A stretch of DNA of 64,000 bases. Origin: Vigna angularis (taxonomy: Eukaryota > Streptophyta > Magnoliopsida > Fabales > Fabaceae). Within the stretch, counting starts at the first letter, position 1. Each line of letters starts with the position of its first letter. The DNA lies in contig NC_068979.1 in the NCBI RefSeq assembly GCF_016808095.1, positions 27,733,960 to 27,797,959 on the forward strand, given 5' to 3'. This document shows positions 34,416 to 46,690 of the stretch, piece after piece. The position numbers and the translations under genes were made by a program. The notes beneath the pieces are model-generated. The model did no database searches and was not told the DNA's origin. It saw only the letters and a list, made by a program, of their open reading frames with translations.

Positions 34416-37400
34416 ATCATATATTTGAGTTTTTTTTCTTTTCATTTGAGTATTTATATGTGTATAGTATACATTATATAATCTATATAAAAAGATCTCT
34501 CCATCCCGTCTTGTGCTATGTAACACTAGTGTTTTCGTGGTTGGCTGGTACATTCCAACATTAATAACTATGAGATGAACTACAGCTGAGTAAAGAAAAC
34601 TTTTATGGATAAGGAAGTTAAAAAACTCATTACATCTTAATAACTTCATTTACCTTAATTGTCACTCGCCATTGTTTCATTAAGAATCTGGTTACTGCTT
34701 GTATAAAATTGTTCCTGTAATCTGGTGAGTGGCGTTGCTTGTGTGTGTGTGTTATTCTATCTTGTATTTATACGTTTTGGTGAAAACAGGTCAAATACAC
34801 AAGAGAGAGTTGAATTTTGTATTAAATTTTTTTGCAATAATTCGTAACTGCAATGTCTTATCAAATGCAATTTTCATTTGATAGATTTGCTGTAAAAATA
34901 TATTTTTATAAATCTTGTTTAAAAGGAATTCCTTCTTTAATGTTAGATGGGCTGTTCCAGCAATATACAATCTCAAAGAGTTAAGGATAAAGAAAGATTT
35001 ACACTTTGTATTTTTATATTGGTTTGTGTTAATAAGTCAACATCTAGTTTTTTATGAACACGATCAAGTTCCACTATGGAGACAATGCTACAAATTACCA
35101 ACCAAATATTCTTGGGACCTCAGCCACTCCTATTCTTTTGAATAATACTCACTCTTGGCTAAAACATTTGTTTACGAGAAATGTGATCAAAGATCATAGG
35201 GTTGTTAACTGAAAGAGGTATTACGCCCTAAGAGGAAGACAAGATAATGTTCTAGTTTTTAGGTTCCTAAGTCACACTATAATGTTCTATCAAGAGCCTA
35301 GATTGTAAGTCTTTTCACATGAGATTTTTGATCTCTATAACATTGTTGGCTCGTTAGTGAGCAAAAGTTCTTTCTTCTTCAAAGGTAGCCTCTATTTATA
35401 ATGATCTTGAATGATAGTCATTGCAAATCGTTACAAGCTGTTAGATATATTATCTTTATCTTTTATTTTTAATTAGTTTGTTATTATTTCTTATCTGTAT
35501 TTTGGGCTTAGTCCATATTTCTTCTATTATAAATAGAAGACCCTATGTGTACATTCAACACAAGGGACATTAATTTCATACATAGTTTTCACTATATTCA
35601 ACACAAGCCATTGAGTCTTGAGAAGTTCTTTGTTTGTTGAGCTGCATCTGATAACCTTGATGATAAGGGTTGCAATAAATGCTCTTCATGCAACATTTAA
35701 TGCAATCTTCTTTGTAAAGAAACATTTTGATGCTTTGAATTACTTATTTGGCCTAGGTTCGATAGCTTTTAATTCTTATTGAGAAAATGTCAAGACTGTA
35801 CAAGGTGGATGGCCCATGTAGAGGTGACAAATAGTCCTCTCATAGATATTGTTGGCATAAAACAGCTTTGAAACAAGTATACTTTCATGTTTTATACTTT
35901 GTTATGAAGTAGTAAAACAAAATCTCTTTGGGTGTTGATCTTATCTCTGCCAGTTTTGGACTTCCATTTTCAAATATATTATTTTGTAAATCAGATATAA
36001 CTATTTAAACAGTGTATATAATGATGCAACTAACAAAACAAACTAAAGTATGGAATTTTTCTCTATTCTTTTGTATTCTTAATTAGGCATTGAAAGTGTC
36101 ATTACATTTGATTTGTTTGTATTTTGCTTCTTAATTTTAATCTCTTTTTGGTTGTGTACAAAGGGAGGGTCACACTTTTTCCCCTTTGTGTACATACACA
36201 CATTCTGTTTTTTGTTATATACTGACATATGCATTGTTCTCTGCTTCGGGTGATACACTCTGTTTCATGCTTAATTACCAATCTCGGATAGTGGCTAACT
36301 TTGAAATTGCAATACCCGGTTGGATAGTAGGAACTGGGTTGACAACTATTTTAAATATATGCAAACTGAATAATTTATGCAAATACTCAAAAGAAACACA
36401 AAAAACCCAAAATTAAAGAAATTCATTTTAAGTAAACAGTCACAGTTTATACAGAAAAGGTCACTCTCAACATTGGAGTAGACAGAACATAGTAATGACT
36501 AATGTGGTAAAGAAATGGAAGATGATTCTAAAATTACTACAAAAACATCTTACCAAATTGGATAAAAAAAATAGAAGAATACTAGCTGGGATAATGGAAG
36601 AAAAAAGAAAAGAATATAAGAAAAAATATTTCTTATACAGATTAAAGGAATGTAGGTCAAAGCTAGGGGTTTTAAATAGCGTGTTATATCGCAGGTGGCA
36701 GAGAAAACAGTGGTTGTAGCCACTAAAGTGGTGCTATGTTTTTGATTCCAAATAAGTCCCTCTTAACAGAGACAGTGACACATTAGGGATTTTTTTGGTA
36801 TTTTAGTTTCCAAAATTGAAGTCTAAAGATGTAATAATAGAGTAAATGACTAAGAAGACATGGATTTAAAAGACTGATCAATTTTAATTAGGGAAGCTGT
36901 ATTTGACTTTTCTAGGTATTTACTTGTATCTGAGCTGTGTGTGTTGTTCTAAGAGTCAATAAACTTGTGACATTTTTTTTGGAGTACTTTTTTTATTGTT
37001 TTTGAGAATTTAAAAGTATATAGTATACACTGTATAAACATTAGTTATTTTAGAAATAGTAGATATCCAATGTTGCTGTGGCATTTTTGGAGCTGGCTGT
37101 TATGTGCTATCAATGGGTCAAAACAAAGATAACATTTGGTGTAGTATTTTACCTGGAGAAATGATGTCCCAGGTTAAAAATGGGCTTGTGATGCCTATGT
37201 CGTGGTAGTGCAGTGCTGCTGCCCCTTCTGCACCCACTATGGCTTCTATTGAAAATTTCTCCATTATTTGAATCACATTACAGCCTAGGCTGCTTTACTG
37301 TCCCACTATAGTACAGTATCGACTACTATGGTTCTGTGAGTGTAATATTAAAGAGACTCCTGCATTTGAACCTTTACTTCGGTGAGATCTGTGACATTTG

Positions 37401-40400
37401 CCCCTGATGCAGACTGCAACAACAAATAAAATGGAAATAGAAAAAATGCAAAGATAGAGTGGAAATGAGGGATGCATTATTTATCATTGAAAGACCGAAA
37501 CAAAAATGCACTAGAAAGGATATACCTTTCTAATACCCCAGTGCACAGCTCCTTACAGAGAAGCGTAAAAGCTACTTGGTCCCTCCATAACGATGTCAAC
37601 AACCTCCCCTTTCCTCACACTCTCATACTGCTTAAATAATGGGATTCCAGTCTCTCTATAACTAATTTTGCCTGTTCAACATTCTCTTTTTCTATGTTTG
37701 ATCTTTTCCCTTTTCTTTTGTAGACAATCCACTCTTTGTGTTGTGTGGTTGCCTCTTGGACTATCCTTTCTTCTGGCCAAATACTTCCTTCTTGATCCCC
37801 ATCAGCACCCCCTTAAGGTCTTAGGAGCCCCTAGTCTAACTGTATCCTTTCCCCTCCTTTGCTGTCATTGTGGATTTCTTATCCTTCAACCTTTTTTACT
37901 TGTCTCTTTCTTTCTTTCTCTTGAATTTGTTTTTAATCCAAAACAACGCATGAAAGCTATCCAATGTCTTTTCCTATTAGAGAAGAAAAACTATATTTCA
38001 ATCTAAAACAAATGTTAAGCAAACTAAAGTGATTGTTCCAATTAGACTGAAGGTCGCAAGATTTGTTCTTTGAGGCTAGTACTTTGTTTGAGGGCTTGAG
38101 GCTACAGTTTTCTTGAATTAGTGCTTTTCTTTTCCTGTTATGGATAGACTAGTGTGTAAGGATTCTATTTATTTCTTTAAATGCCTTTCTTTGTGTTACT
38201 ACACAGGTAATTAGTGCATTTATAACTGGCTCTCTGGACACTTCTTTTGGATATCTTATGATAGCTAGAATGCGTTTTTTTTTGTAAGGTCTGCAATTCT
38301 GGTGTGATACACACCACTATTCATAATCTGTCGTAGGTTTTTCTAAAGTGAAGTACGTAATTTAAAATTATTATTTAGATAGTATAAACTTTATGCAAAT
38401 CACTTTGACCTGAAAAGATTAATTTAGATCCTCACGCCTAATGTTGAAATGCATAGATGTTTCCAAATTCTCAAAGCGGAGGTTCTAATCAGCAGAGTGT
38501 GGATATGCACAAACATTGTATCCTTATTGCAGCTAGTAATCCCTATCCGTTGCAGACACCAGTTTATGTTCCACGACCACAGAACCTAGAGCAGAGTGAA
38601 ACCATTGACTCTGACTCAGGGAACCGTTTATATGATGCTGAAGCTGTGGCCAAAGCTTTTCCTCAGGTATTCTTTATTTATTTTAATGGAACTGTGTTTT
38701 TGTTCGCTGTGAATTTAGTATCTGTCAGTTTAGGGTATTGTGTCAGTAGTGAAAGCATTTACACTTTGATTAATGGTATGAGATCTTGTGCATGCAGTTT
38801 TCTATTTCCCTGTCAGTTATTTGCCCAAAACAGCTTCCCAAAATTAAAGCCATCTACAATGCGGTAAGGATGACATCTCACTTTTCTACTAAAATGTGTT
38901 TGGTTTAGTATTGAGAATTCATCACTGAATTTTGAGTTAAAAAATTTATGCTGTAAGGTTGTAATGTTTGAAATAATTTTCATTTTAAGTTCTGGATTTG
39001 TAAATTGAACAAAATAGTAAGTTAATTTATATAAACTAAAATGAACAATTGTCATTTAATAATTTTCACAAGGAAAGGTTGCTACTGAAAAAATCTAATG
39101 ACCACGTATATGCTGAATGTTTTCAGCTCTTTTTTCTTAAATTCTATATTTGTTGGTTCCGAAGACGCCTGGCACTTGACCCAGACATGGGATGTTGCAT
39201 TAAGATATGTCAAGGACATGAGAATATATTCTATATATTGCACCGGATGTTAGAAATTTCTAATCTATTTGAAGATAGAATGCATATATTATGAAATATT
39301 TTGCAAATATTCAAAGAGAGACTAAATATGTTTTACTTCTATAGAGTTGTTATAATATTGATCATATTCCTTTGGAATTTTAGGGAAAACGAAGTAATAG
39401 AGCAGCTGATCCACCACTTGAGGCTAAAACCCCTCATTTTCTTATTTTAATATCAGAAGGTTTCAGGGAAGCTCGCATTGCTCTGAGTCGTTCTGGGATC
39501 ACTAGTTTGCCTTCAAATCAAAGTCCGGTTAAAGTAGACACTGTTTCTGTAATGCCGGTTACTGGGGCACCCCCAACTTCTATGCCATCAGGTCATTTTT
39601 ACATTGTGTATGCTTCCTTTAATCATGGCATTTTCATGTACTGCAATATTTCTTTTTTGCTTGGTTAGTTTATATTTCTTGTTTATCTTCACTATTTGCA
39701 TGGAAAACTTTATTTTCATTGTGGATCTATGTTTACAATACATTGCTTTAGGGTACTAATTTGTAGAATTCAGAATCAGATAGTTGCTTTAGGTTACTAG
39801 TTTATCATTTTTAGTTGGTCACTGGTCAGCATTTTACAATATACATAAGTGGTTTATTATATTTCTATGTTCTGGTTGAGGATTTCTTATATATTTAACA
39901 TGATTTTTCTATGAATTTTTAGTTAATGGATCTATTGCAAACCGGCAACCAGTTCCTGCTGGTAATGTGGCTCCTCCTGCTACTGTAAAAGTGGTAAATC
40001 TGAGATCCTTGAGACTATACAATAGTGTGTCTAAACTATGGGACTGGTTTTTGTTTTTTTCCGACTCAATTATTCACATGATCTTTGATTCCATGTAATA
40101 AATCTTTAGGAGCAAGTTCCTGTAACCTCCATTGTATCTGGGCCTTCCTTTCCTCATAATTCGTCTGTTCCTCGTGCTACTAGTACTAGTCAAGGAGTTC
40201 CAAGCTTGCAGACGTCTTCTCCATCTTCAGTTTCTCAAGATATGATAACAAATAACGAAAATACACAGGATACAAAGCCTACAGTGTCAATGCTGCAGCC
40301 CCTTCGTCCAGTGAATCCCACTCAAGCAAATGTGAGCATATTGAACAATCTTTCTCAAGCCCGGCAGGTGATGAACTCTGCTGCCTTAAGTGGTGGAACC

Positions 40401-43400
40401 TCTAAGGGACTTCCATCAATGGGTCAGACTCCTGTTGCCATGCACATGTCAAACATGATATCTACTGGGATGACATCTTCTGTACCCGCGGCTCAAAATG
40501 TATTTTCATCTGGACAGTCAGGAATAACATCAATAACTAGTTCTGGGCCTCTTTCTGTTCCTGCACAGGTTGGACAAAACCCAGGCCTCGGTTCATTAAC
40601 TTCAAACACTTCTAATTTGTCTTCAAATTCAAACATTGGGATTTCACAACCATTGGGTAATCTTCAAGGGGCTGTTAGTATGGGACAACTGGCATCTGGT
40701 ATGAGCCAAGGAAACCTTTCAGGGCCCCAAATGGTGCAAGGTGGAGTTCCCATGAGCCAAAATGCAATGAGTGGTCTTGGTCCATCAGTTGTGTCTTCTG
40801 GAAATGCCACAATGATTCCTACTCCTGGAATGTCTCAACAACAATCAGGCATGCAGTCCATTGTGAACAATGCTGCAGCTAATAAGCCTTTGTCACAGCA
40901 AACATCAGGTGGTATGCAGTCTGCTCAATCAAAATATGTCAAGGTCTGGGAGGTATGTTCCCTTTTCCCATGGAAATTCACTTGGCAGAATTATGTTTTA
41001 CAGCGTTGGGCTATTTTCCAGATTTCAATTTTTTTTTCAGTGCATTTCTCTTTCTATGATGGTTTCCCTGTAGTAACATTTGCCGTCTCATCTCTTGTTT
41101 GACTATTGCTATTATGGTCTTAGAGTATGTTGGATGGTGAGAACACCAGTCTTTTTGCCATTAACTTCTACTGCATCTTGATCCTTGCCGTATTTTTTGT
41201 TTTCCTCATCTTTTCATTATACAACATTCATTTTATAGTTGTGGAGTTGTATTTACCGTTAAAACTAAATAATTTTTTATTTATTTATAAGCAGTACATT
41301 AATTTCTTCCTTTATAATTTTGCATTATTTGTTTGCTATAACTGTCTGTCCGACATTACTATTTTGTGATGTACAACTATGCATCATATATGGAGAAATA
41401 TAAAGGTTGTTTGGTGAATGTCTATTGTTGGAATATTTGTAAGTATGTAAATCTGATAATTATAGTAATTAGTGACAATTCTATTTATATATATTTATTC
41501 ACATTACTATCTTTATGTTAAATATTTAAATAGTTTTGAAGAAAAATATTTGAACAATAATTATAGTTTTAAAAGTATTGTTCTTTTTTTATAAATTTAA
41601 AGAAAGTAACTGCCCATAGGTTAAATATAATTTAGTTAGCATTATAATTTGTTATAATTTTCATTATTAAAAAATCTAAAAGAAGTTATTTTTTGGAAAA
41701 ATATATGTATTTTAATAAGAAACAATTTGTTATCTGTATATAACTTATATTATTATATTATATCCTATATATATCTATTCCGTTTGTGTTTCCTATCATA
41801 TAACAGAAGTATACAGGTGTCATGGTTGGAAGTAGAGCTGTCAAAACGGGCCACCCGATCCGACCCGATCCGGCCCACCACGACTTTGTCACTTAGTGAG
41901 CCAACCCAACCCGACTCATTTATTAGCGAGCCAGAAAAATTCGAACCCGGCTCGATGGGTAAACAGGTTGGCTCATTGGCTCACTTAATTACAATTTTTT
42001 TTAAATAAAAAAAAATTACAAACTTCTATAATACAAATCTAGACAAATTTCACTCCCAAATTTCACTTCCAATATAAGAAACTTAATTTTGAAAATAAGA
42101 AACTTAAATAATTTTTTCAAGCAAAAACAAAATAATAAATATTTTTTTATAAAATTAAAATTAAATTTTAATAAAATAAAATTAGGTTGGTGGGTCAACC
42201 CGGCTCACCACGGGTTCAACCCGCATGAGCCGGGTTGAAATCTGACCCGCATAGAAAAAATACAATTTTTTCTAACCCAACCCGGCTCAAACCCGTGGTG
42301 AGCCGGGTTGGCTAGCGGGTTGTGACCCATTTTGACAGCTCTAGTTGGAAGGAAAAATATGTTAGTTCAAGCTAATTACCTAACTTGCATGAATGATACA
42401 AATCATTATTTATACCAGTTTTTCTCAGACTCAACATCTTTATGGTTAAAATGAGTAAGAGTAACATCAGAGGTTGTAACAAATCTTCTAGTTCAAGCCA
42501 ATTACCTTACAATACTTCTTATCAGTATTTGTACGAGCTTTCCTCTGACAAACTATCAATCTCTTTTTACGTTCTTTAGTGAGAATCTTTTAATACCTTG
42601 CTACCATGTTGAGAGTGAGTGGCTGTGGGAATATTATTACTGCTTATGGAAGGTTTGTTAGTAATGTGCCTTTCCACCTCTTTGTATCATTCTTGCATTT
42701 ACACTACCATACCTAGTCTAATACTCCATAACAGGTGATTTTTAGTTCCTTGGTTCTTTACAAATACCTTAAATTATTAATAGGAACTTTTCTAATATCT
42801 CATTAAGTTATCATTTTAAATCATAAAATACTGTATAGAAAACATCATATTTATGCTGTATGTTGGTTATAGTTATATTTATATTATTCTGAAATGAAAA
42901 ATAATCTGAAAGTGTTGAGATGATAGCAATAATTTGGATTACTCTGGCATGCTTGTATTGGTTTTGTATATATAATAATTGAAATTTGTGCAGGGAGGCT
43001 TGTCTGGGCAAAGACAAGGACAGCCCGTCTTTATCACCAAGCTAGAAGTATGTTCTCATATGCATGCTAACATTATTTTAATCTTACTTTAGTCTGTTAT
43101 TTCTGTTTTTAATTTGGACAGCCTATTTTCATATCCCTGTATAGCTGTTTTCGTCTCATTCTTAGTATTGGAGATTGATGTAATTTTATAGCAACTCGTT
43201 AGCTCTTTCCTGTATGATCCTGATGCTCATTTTTTGTGTGTGCAGGGTTACAGGAATTCTTCGGCATCTGAAACGTATGTGCAGGACATTGTATTATCTC
43301 TTCCCAGTAGTATAGAAAATATTGTGTGCTTGAAATTTATACTAAAAATGTTCCAAAATATTCTTATTTTTGGTTGAATTGATTTTGGTTTAAATCAAGT

Positions 43401-46307
43401 ATTAGGTAATAAGTTATAGATGTACCTTTCCACCGACTTTCAGTCCCCCATCACCAACTTCTGAAAGTTCGATTACTTGACTAGATTTATTATCATAAAC
43501 AGCACATTTTGGAATATTTGGAACTATTATCAACTATACCCTGATAGCTGTTTTCGAATACACAGTTGCTATAATTGCATCGGAAATAGTATGGCAGCTA
43601 TAGCGTGATTTTTTTGAAGAAAAACCCTTGAAAGTTTATTTTTGAAAGGGGGGAGTACTACTGTCCGACTGTGCAACCATCACCCACCTACCTTTCATTT
43701 TGTGCAACCAATACTATTTCCAGTGGCACCCACCCTTCAGTATCCTCTCTATTCTGAATTACCTTTGACTCTCCACCTTCCTTTTTATTTTTTTATTTTT
43801 CTTTTCACACTGAGAAACACCTGCCCTTTTTGTTGAATGATTAAGCTGTCTTGTATTTGAAATAAAGGATGTCTTCAGAAATTTGTTTTTTCCTTGACTT
43901 TTATTATTATAGAATTGTATGTTTACCTAAACAAGTGGCCTTTCTGTTACTAAGGAATTTGTATTAAATTTTTATTAATCTTTTATTGTTTTGAGCATAT
44001 GTATTTATGTAGTATATATAAATTGTTAAATTTTTATAATTGTTTGGAATAGTGATTATTATATATCTCACATTTAGAGAAAAACTACAAACTCTGTTTT
44101 ATTGATTCTAAAGAATGAAAAAGATTACAGGGCGCTGATCCTAGTATATATAGGGACAGAGGCAGTCTAAGTGTGTTAGCCACGTTTGCTATCAATTTAG
44201 ATCTTGTTATGTTTGTTAGAGTCTATGAATCATTGATTTTGATGTTATTATCTGATTGGAATCCTTAGTATTTTCTGTTAACTTCATTAATTTGTTGATC
44301 TTCTCACATGTTATTGATTTTGATGTCAGACTTGCAGCAAATTGGCCCTCTGTAATGCAAATAGTTCGGCTTATATCTCAGGATCACATGAATAACAAGT
44401 AATTCCTTATTTCAACTATTGTCATACTCATCCCCCCTTACACACACACACACACACACAACCACTCATTAATATTGGTCCTCATTGTTTTGTTGCAGAC
44501 AATATGTAGGAAAGGCAGATTTCCTAGTTTTTCGGGCAATGAACTTGCATGGATTTCTTGTTCAGCTGCAGGAAAAGAAGCTGGTATGTTATCTTTGGGT
44601 GTTTCTATTTTTTCCCAGTCGGGTAAATTCCCTTTCTCCTAAATGCTGTTCGTACTAAGTCACAATTTCAATTATTTCCTGTACACTTACCCTCGATGTC
44701 TTCTCTAAAGTTCTTGTGAAAGATGGATGTAATTCAGGTTTTGTACTATGAGCATTTTAACTCGAACAATTTTGAATTAATAATACTTGTAACTCAATAT
44801 TATGTATGTTGTGTTACATTCATGTCTGTCTCATAATGATTTGTCTTAACGACCAGTCAAAGGTCAATTAACCTATAGGTTTAAGCTTTTTGCAAAAGAT
44901 CTGAGACTATTTTTATTTAAATCTAAATAGTTCCCTTGGGAGATGGTTAGATGTGTTCCTCTACTTTGGAGGATACTTTGTTATGAAGGTTTACCAAAAA
45001 AAAAAAGATTGAAATTTTTGGAATTGCGGTTTCGCAGTTCATTGCTCTGTGGTTGGAATAGAATGGCTACATCTTGGGGTCTTTACCCTAAACTTGCTAC
45101 AGGAGAGAGTTAGCTTTTTTCTCCAAATGAGGTTGTCCACCACATTCTTCAGCAATCCTAATCGTCTCCTCCAATTCCAAAGCCTGAAATTCACACAAGA
45201 TAGGTAGAAACTTAGTATCACAGTTGAGGTTCAGATTATGCATTATACCATGCGGAAAAGTGAACATCTTTTAATTCTTTGAAATTGATGCAATAGCGAA
45301 GTATAAATAGGAAGAGGAGATTAATTCTGTACACTATTATCTGGGCCTTAAAATATCAGGCAATAACCTTTCCCATAAATGCTATGTCTAAAAGAAACAA
45401 AAATGGAAATAAAACAGAATCTAATCATGTCAATTCTTAATAATTTGATGTACAAATAAAATCACATAATTTTGATTGATTTCCATAGATCAAATACCAT
45501 GATTGTATATGAAGAATTACACTATGGCTGTGGACCATTGGTTTCATTTCTTACGAGGAATTTTTGTGTTACTGAATTTGTTGTTTGATTTCAGTGTGCA
45601 GTCATTCAATTACCATCACAGACGTTGCTACTATCTGTTTCTGACAAAGCCTTCCGCTTGATTGGGATGCTTTTTCCCGGGGTAACATTTAGTTGCTGAT
45701 TTGATTGAGGGTCGATTATAATTATGGGCCTGTTATACCTTGCCTATTTACTTGAAGCCTTGAATGCTGGCAGGATATGGTTGTATTTAAGCCACAATTG
45801 TCCAGCCAGCAGCAGCAACAAATGCAGCAACAGCACCAGCAGATGCAATCACAACAGCAGCATCTACCACAGTTGCAACAGCAGCAGCCACTTCCTCACA
45901 TGCAGCAACAGCAACTTCCTCAGATGCAACAGCAGCAGCAACAACTCCAGCAGCAGCAGCAACTTCCTCAGATGCAACAACAGCAGCACCAGCTTCCTCA
46001 GCTACAACAGCAGCAACAGCTTCCTCAGGTCCAACAGCCGCAGCAGCTTTCTCAATTGCAACAACAACAGCTTCCACAAATCCAGCAACAGCAACAGCTA
46101 CCTCAACTTCAACAACAAATTCCACAACTACAGCAACAGCAGCAGCTTCCACAATTACAGCAACTGCAGCCTCAGCAGCAACAGATGGTTGGGACAGGAA
46201 TGGGTCAAGCCTATGTTCAAGGCCCTGGGCGGTCACAACTGGTTTCTCAGGGACAAGTTTCTTCCCAGGGAACAACAAACATTGGTGGAGGGGGATTCAT
46301 GAGTTAG
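30760..46307 (+). CDS. MED25: MED25/PFT1-like Mediator subunit, copy 2 (complete, 15 exons)
   Basis: Complete gene. Exons: 30760-30857, 32294-32324, 32746-32809, 33254-33384, 38457-38666, 38798-38863, 39384-39591, 39923-39993, 40110-40952, 42994-43047, 43246-43274, 44330-44398, 44499-44583, 45595-45681, 45774-46307. They total 2580 nt, giving 859 residues, with every junction in phase. The start ATG at 30760 opens MAEFQLIVVVESTAAMGPYW, the typical N-terminus of the vWA-like domain (about residues 1-220). A Ser/Met/Gln-rich linker follows (about 220-560), then the ACID activator-binding region (about 567-690) and a poly-Gln tail ending GGGGFMS. The neighbour upstream is the divergent BRO1 gene, 4.5 kb away. 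Differences from copy 1 are scattered substitutions (for example AMNLHG versus AMNPHG), one fewer Gly codon in exon 9 and a longer Gln tail. No frameshift or premature stop is visible, so it is predicted functional; which copy is the more ancestral cannot be told here. Confidence 0.95.
33958..34680. other. Copy 2-specific block in MED25 intron 4 with long (TA)n
   Basis: Both copies read AAGTAGCAGTTTTGCAGT here and both resume with TAAGAATCTGGTTACTGCTT, but copy 2 has about 720 bp between while copy 1 has about 20 bp. The block includes a (TA)n tract at 34320-34403. No terminal repeats identify it as a specific element, so it is either an insertion in copy 2 or a deletion in copy 1. Confidence 0.65.
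34320..34403. repeat. Long (TA)n microsatellite
   Basis: About 42 uninterrupted TA units, followed by TATG units, inside intron 4 of MED25 copy 2. Confidence 0.95.
34841..36880. other. Copy 2-specific block in MED25 intron 4
   Basis: In copy 1 the matching position is filled by copia debris (1815-2470) instead. It holds the solo LTR at 35439-35603; the rest is anonymous. No ORF with family resemblance was found. Confidence 0.55.
35434..35608 (+). mobile_element. Solo LTR (165 bp) with CAAGC target duplication
   Basis: Element 35439-35603 starts TGTTAGATA and ends TTCAACA. CAAGC flanks it at 35434-35438 and 35604-35608. It contains a TTATAAATAGAAGACCC promoter core. A decayed relative lies at 18741-18915. 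Confidence 0.88.
41825..42351. mobile_element. hAT-type MITE with 8-bp target duplication, MED25 copy 2 intron 9
   Basis: Element 41833-42343 (511 bp) has terminal inverted repeats TAGAGCTGTCAAAA / TTTTGACAGCTCTA. It is flanked by the 8-bp duplication GTTGGAAG at 41825-41832 and 42344-42351. Subterminal regions are rich in CCCGACCC / GGGTTGG words in both orientations; the centre is AT-rich with no transposase. The 8-bp duplication and TIR place it with hAT-derived elements. Copy 1 has the empty site (GTTGAAAG near 10589). Confidence 0.92.
44098..44196 (-). mobile_element. Truncated copia LTR remnant in copy 2 intron 11
   Basis: Matches 12653-12757 of copy 1 (GAATGAAAAAGATTACAGGG, TATATATAGGGACAGAGGCA) and then stops after GTTTGCTA. 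It is the only piece of the copia block found in both MED25 copies. Confidence 0.8.
44441..44462. repeat. (CA)n microsatellite in intron 12 of copy 2
   Basis: About ten CA units just upstream of exon 13. Copy 1 has only a degenerate CACAGGCACA here. Confidence 0.9.
45793..46187 (+). repeat. CAG/CAA-rich poly-Gln coding repeat, MED25 copy 2
   Basis: Same coding repeat as in copy 1 but longer. It has an additional in-frame block near 45930-45985 (Gln runs with LPQM spacers), while other units are slightly shorter. The final exon is 534 nt here against 489 nt in copy 1, a net gain of 15 codons. Confidence 0.9.
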
Positions 46308-46690
46308 CTCAATTTTGTATAGGTTTCCCCATGATCACGAAGGGTATGGTATTTGTATGAAATGAAACATCTGTGACAGGTATCCAGTTAGCTCATAATT
46401 TATTACTATCTGATATGTCCTTATCTCAGAAAAACGTTAGAATGTCCATTTAATTTCTTCTGCAATTTAGCCATTAGCCATTAAAAACTCTGGCTAAATA
46501 GTTAATATTAAAAGCATGTTAAAAAGTTATTTTGAGCTTGTTAATTTAAAGTTAGGTAGATTTGTCTTTTAAAAAATATTTTTGAACTGGAGAATGTTGA
46601 AATTCGAGAGTAGTGCTAGTTGCTCAATTTCACAAATAGGGCACATGGATAGAACAATCTATGCATACTTAAATACGTTGGGTAAAGATG
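46308..46690 (+). other. 3' flank of MED25 copy 2, homologous to that of copy 1
   Basis: Aligns with 18299-18730 with a short deletion. Homology ends near 46690. It probably includes the 3' UTR. Confidence 0.75.

Noticed and set aside
34320..34649. ORFs of Tyr-Ile repeats on both strands
   Set aside because: Pure translation of the (TA)n microsatellite.
36186..36719. ORFs in MED25 copy 2 intron 4
   Set aside because: Inside a copy-specific intron block, without family resemblance.
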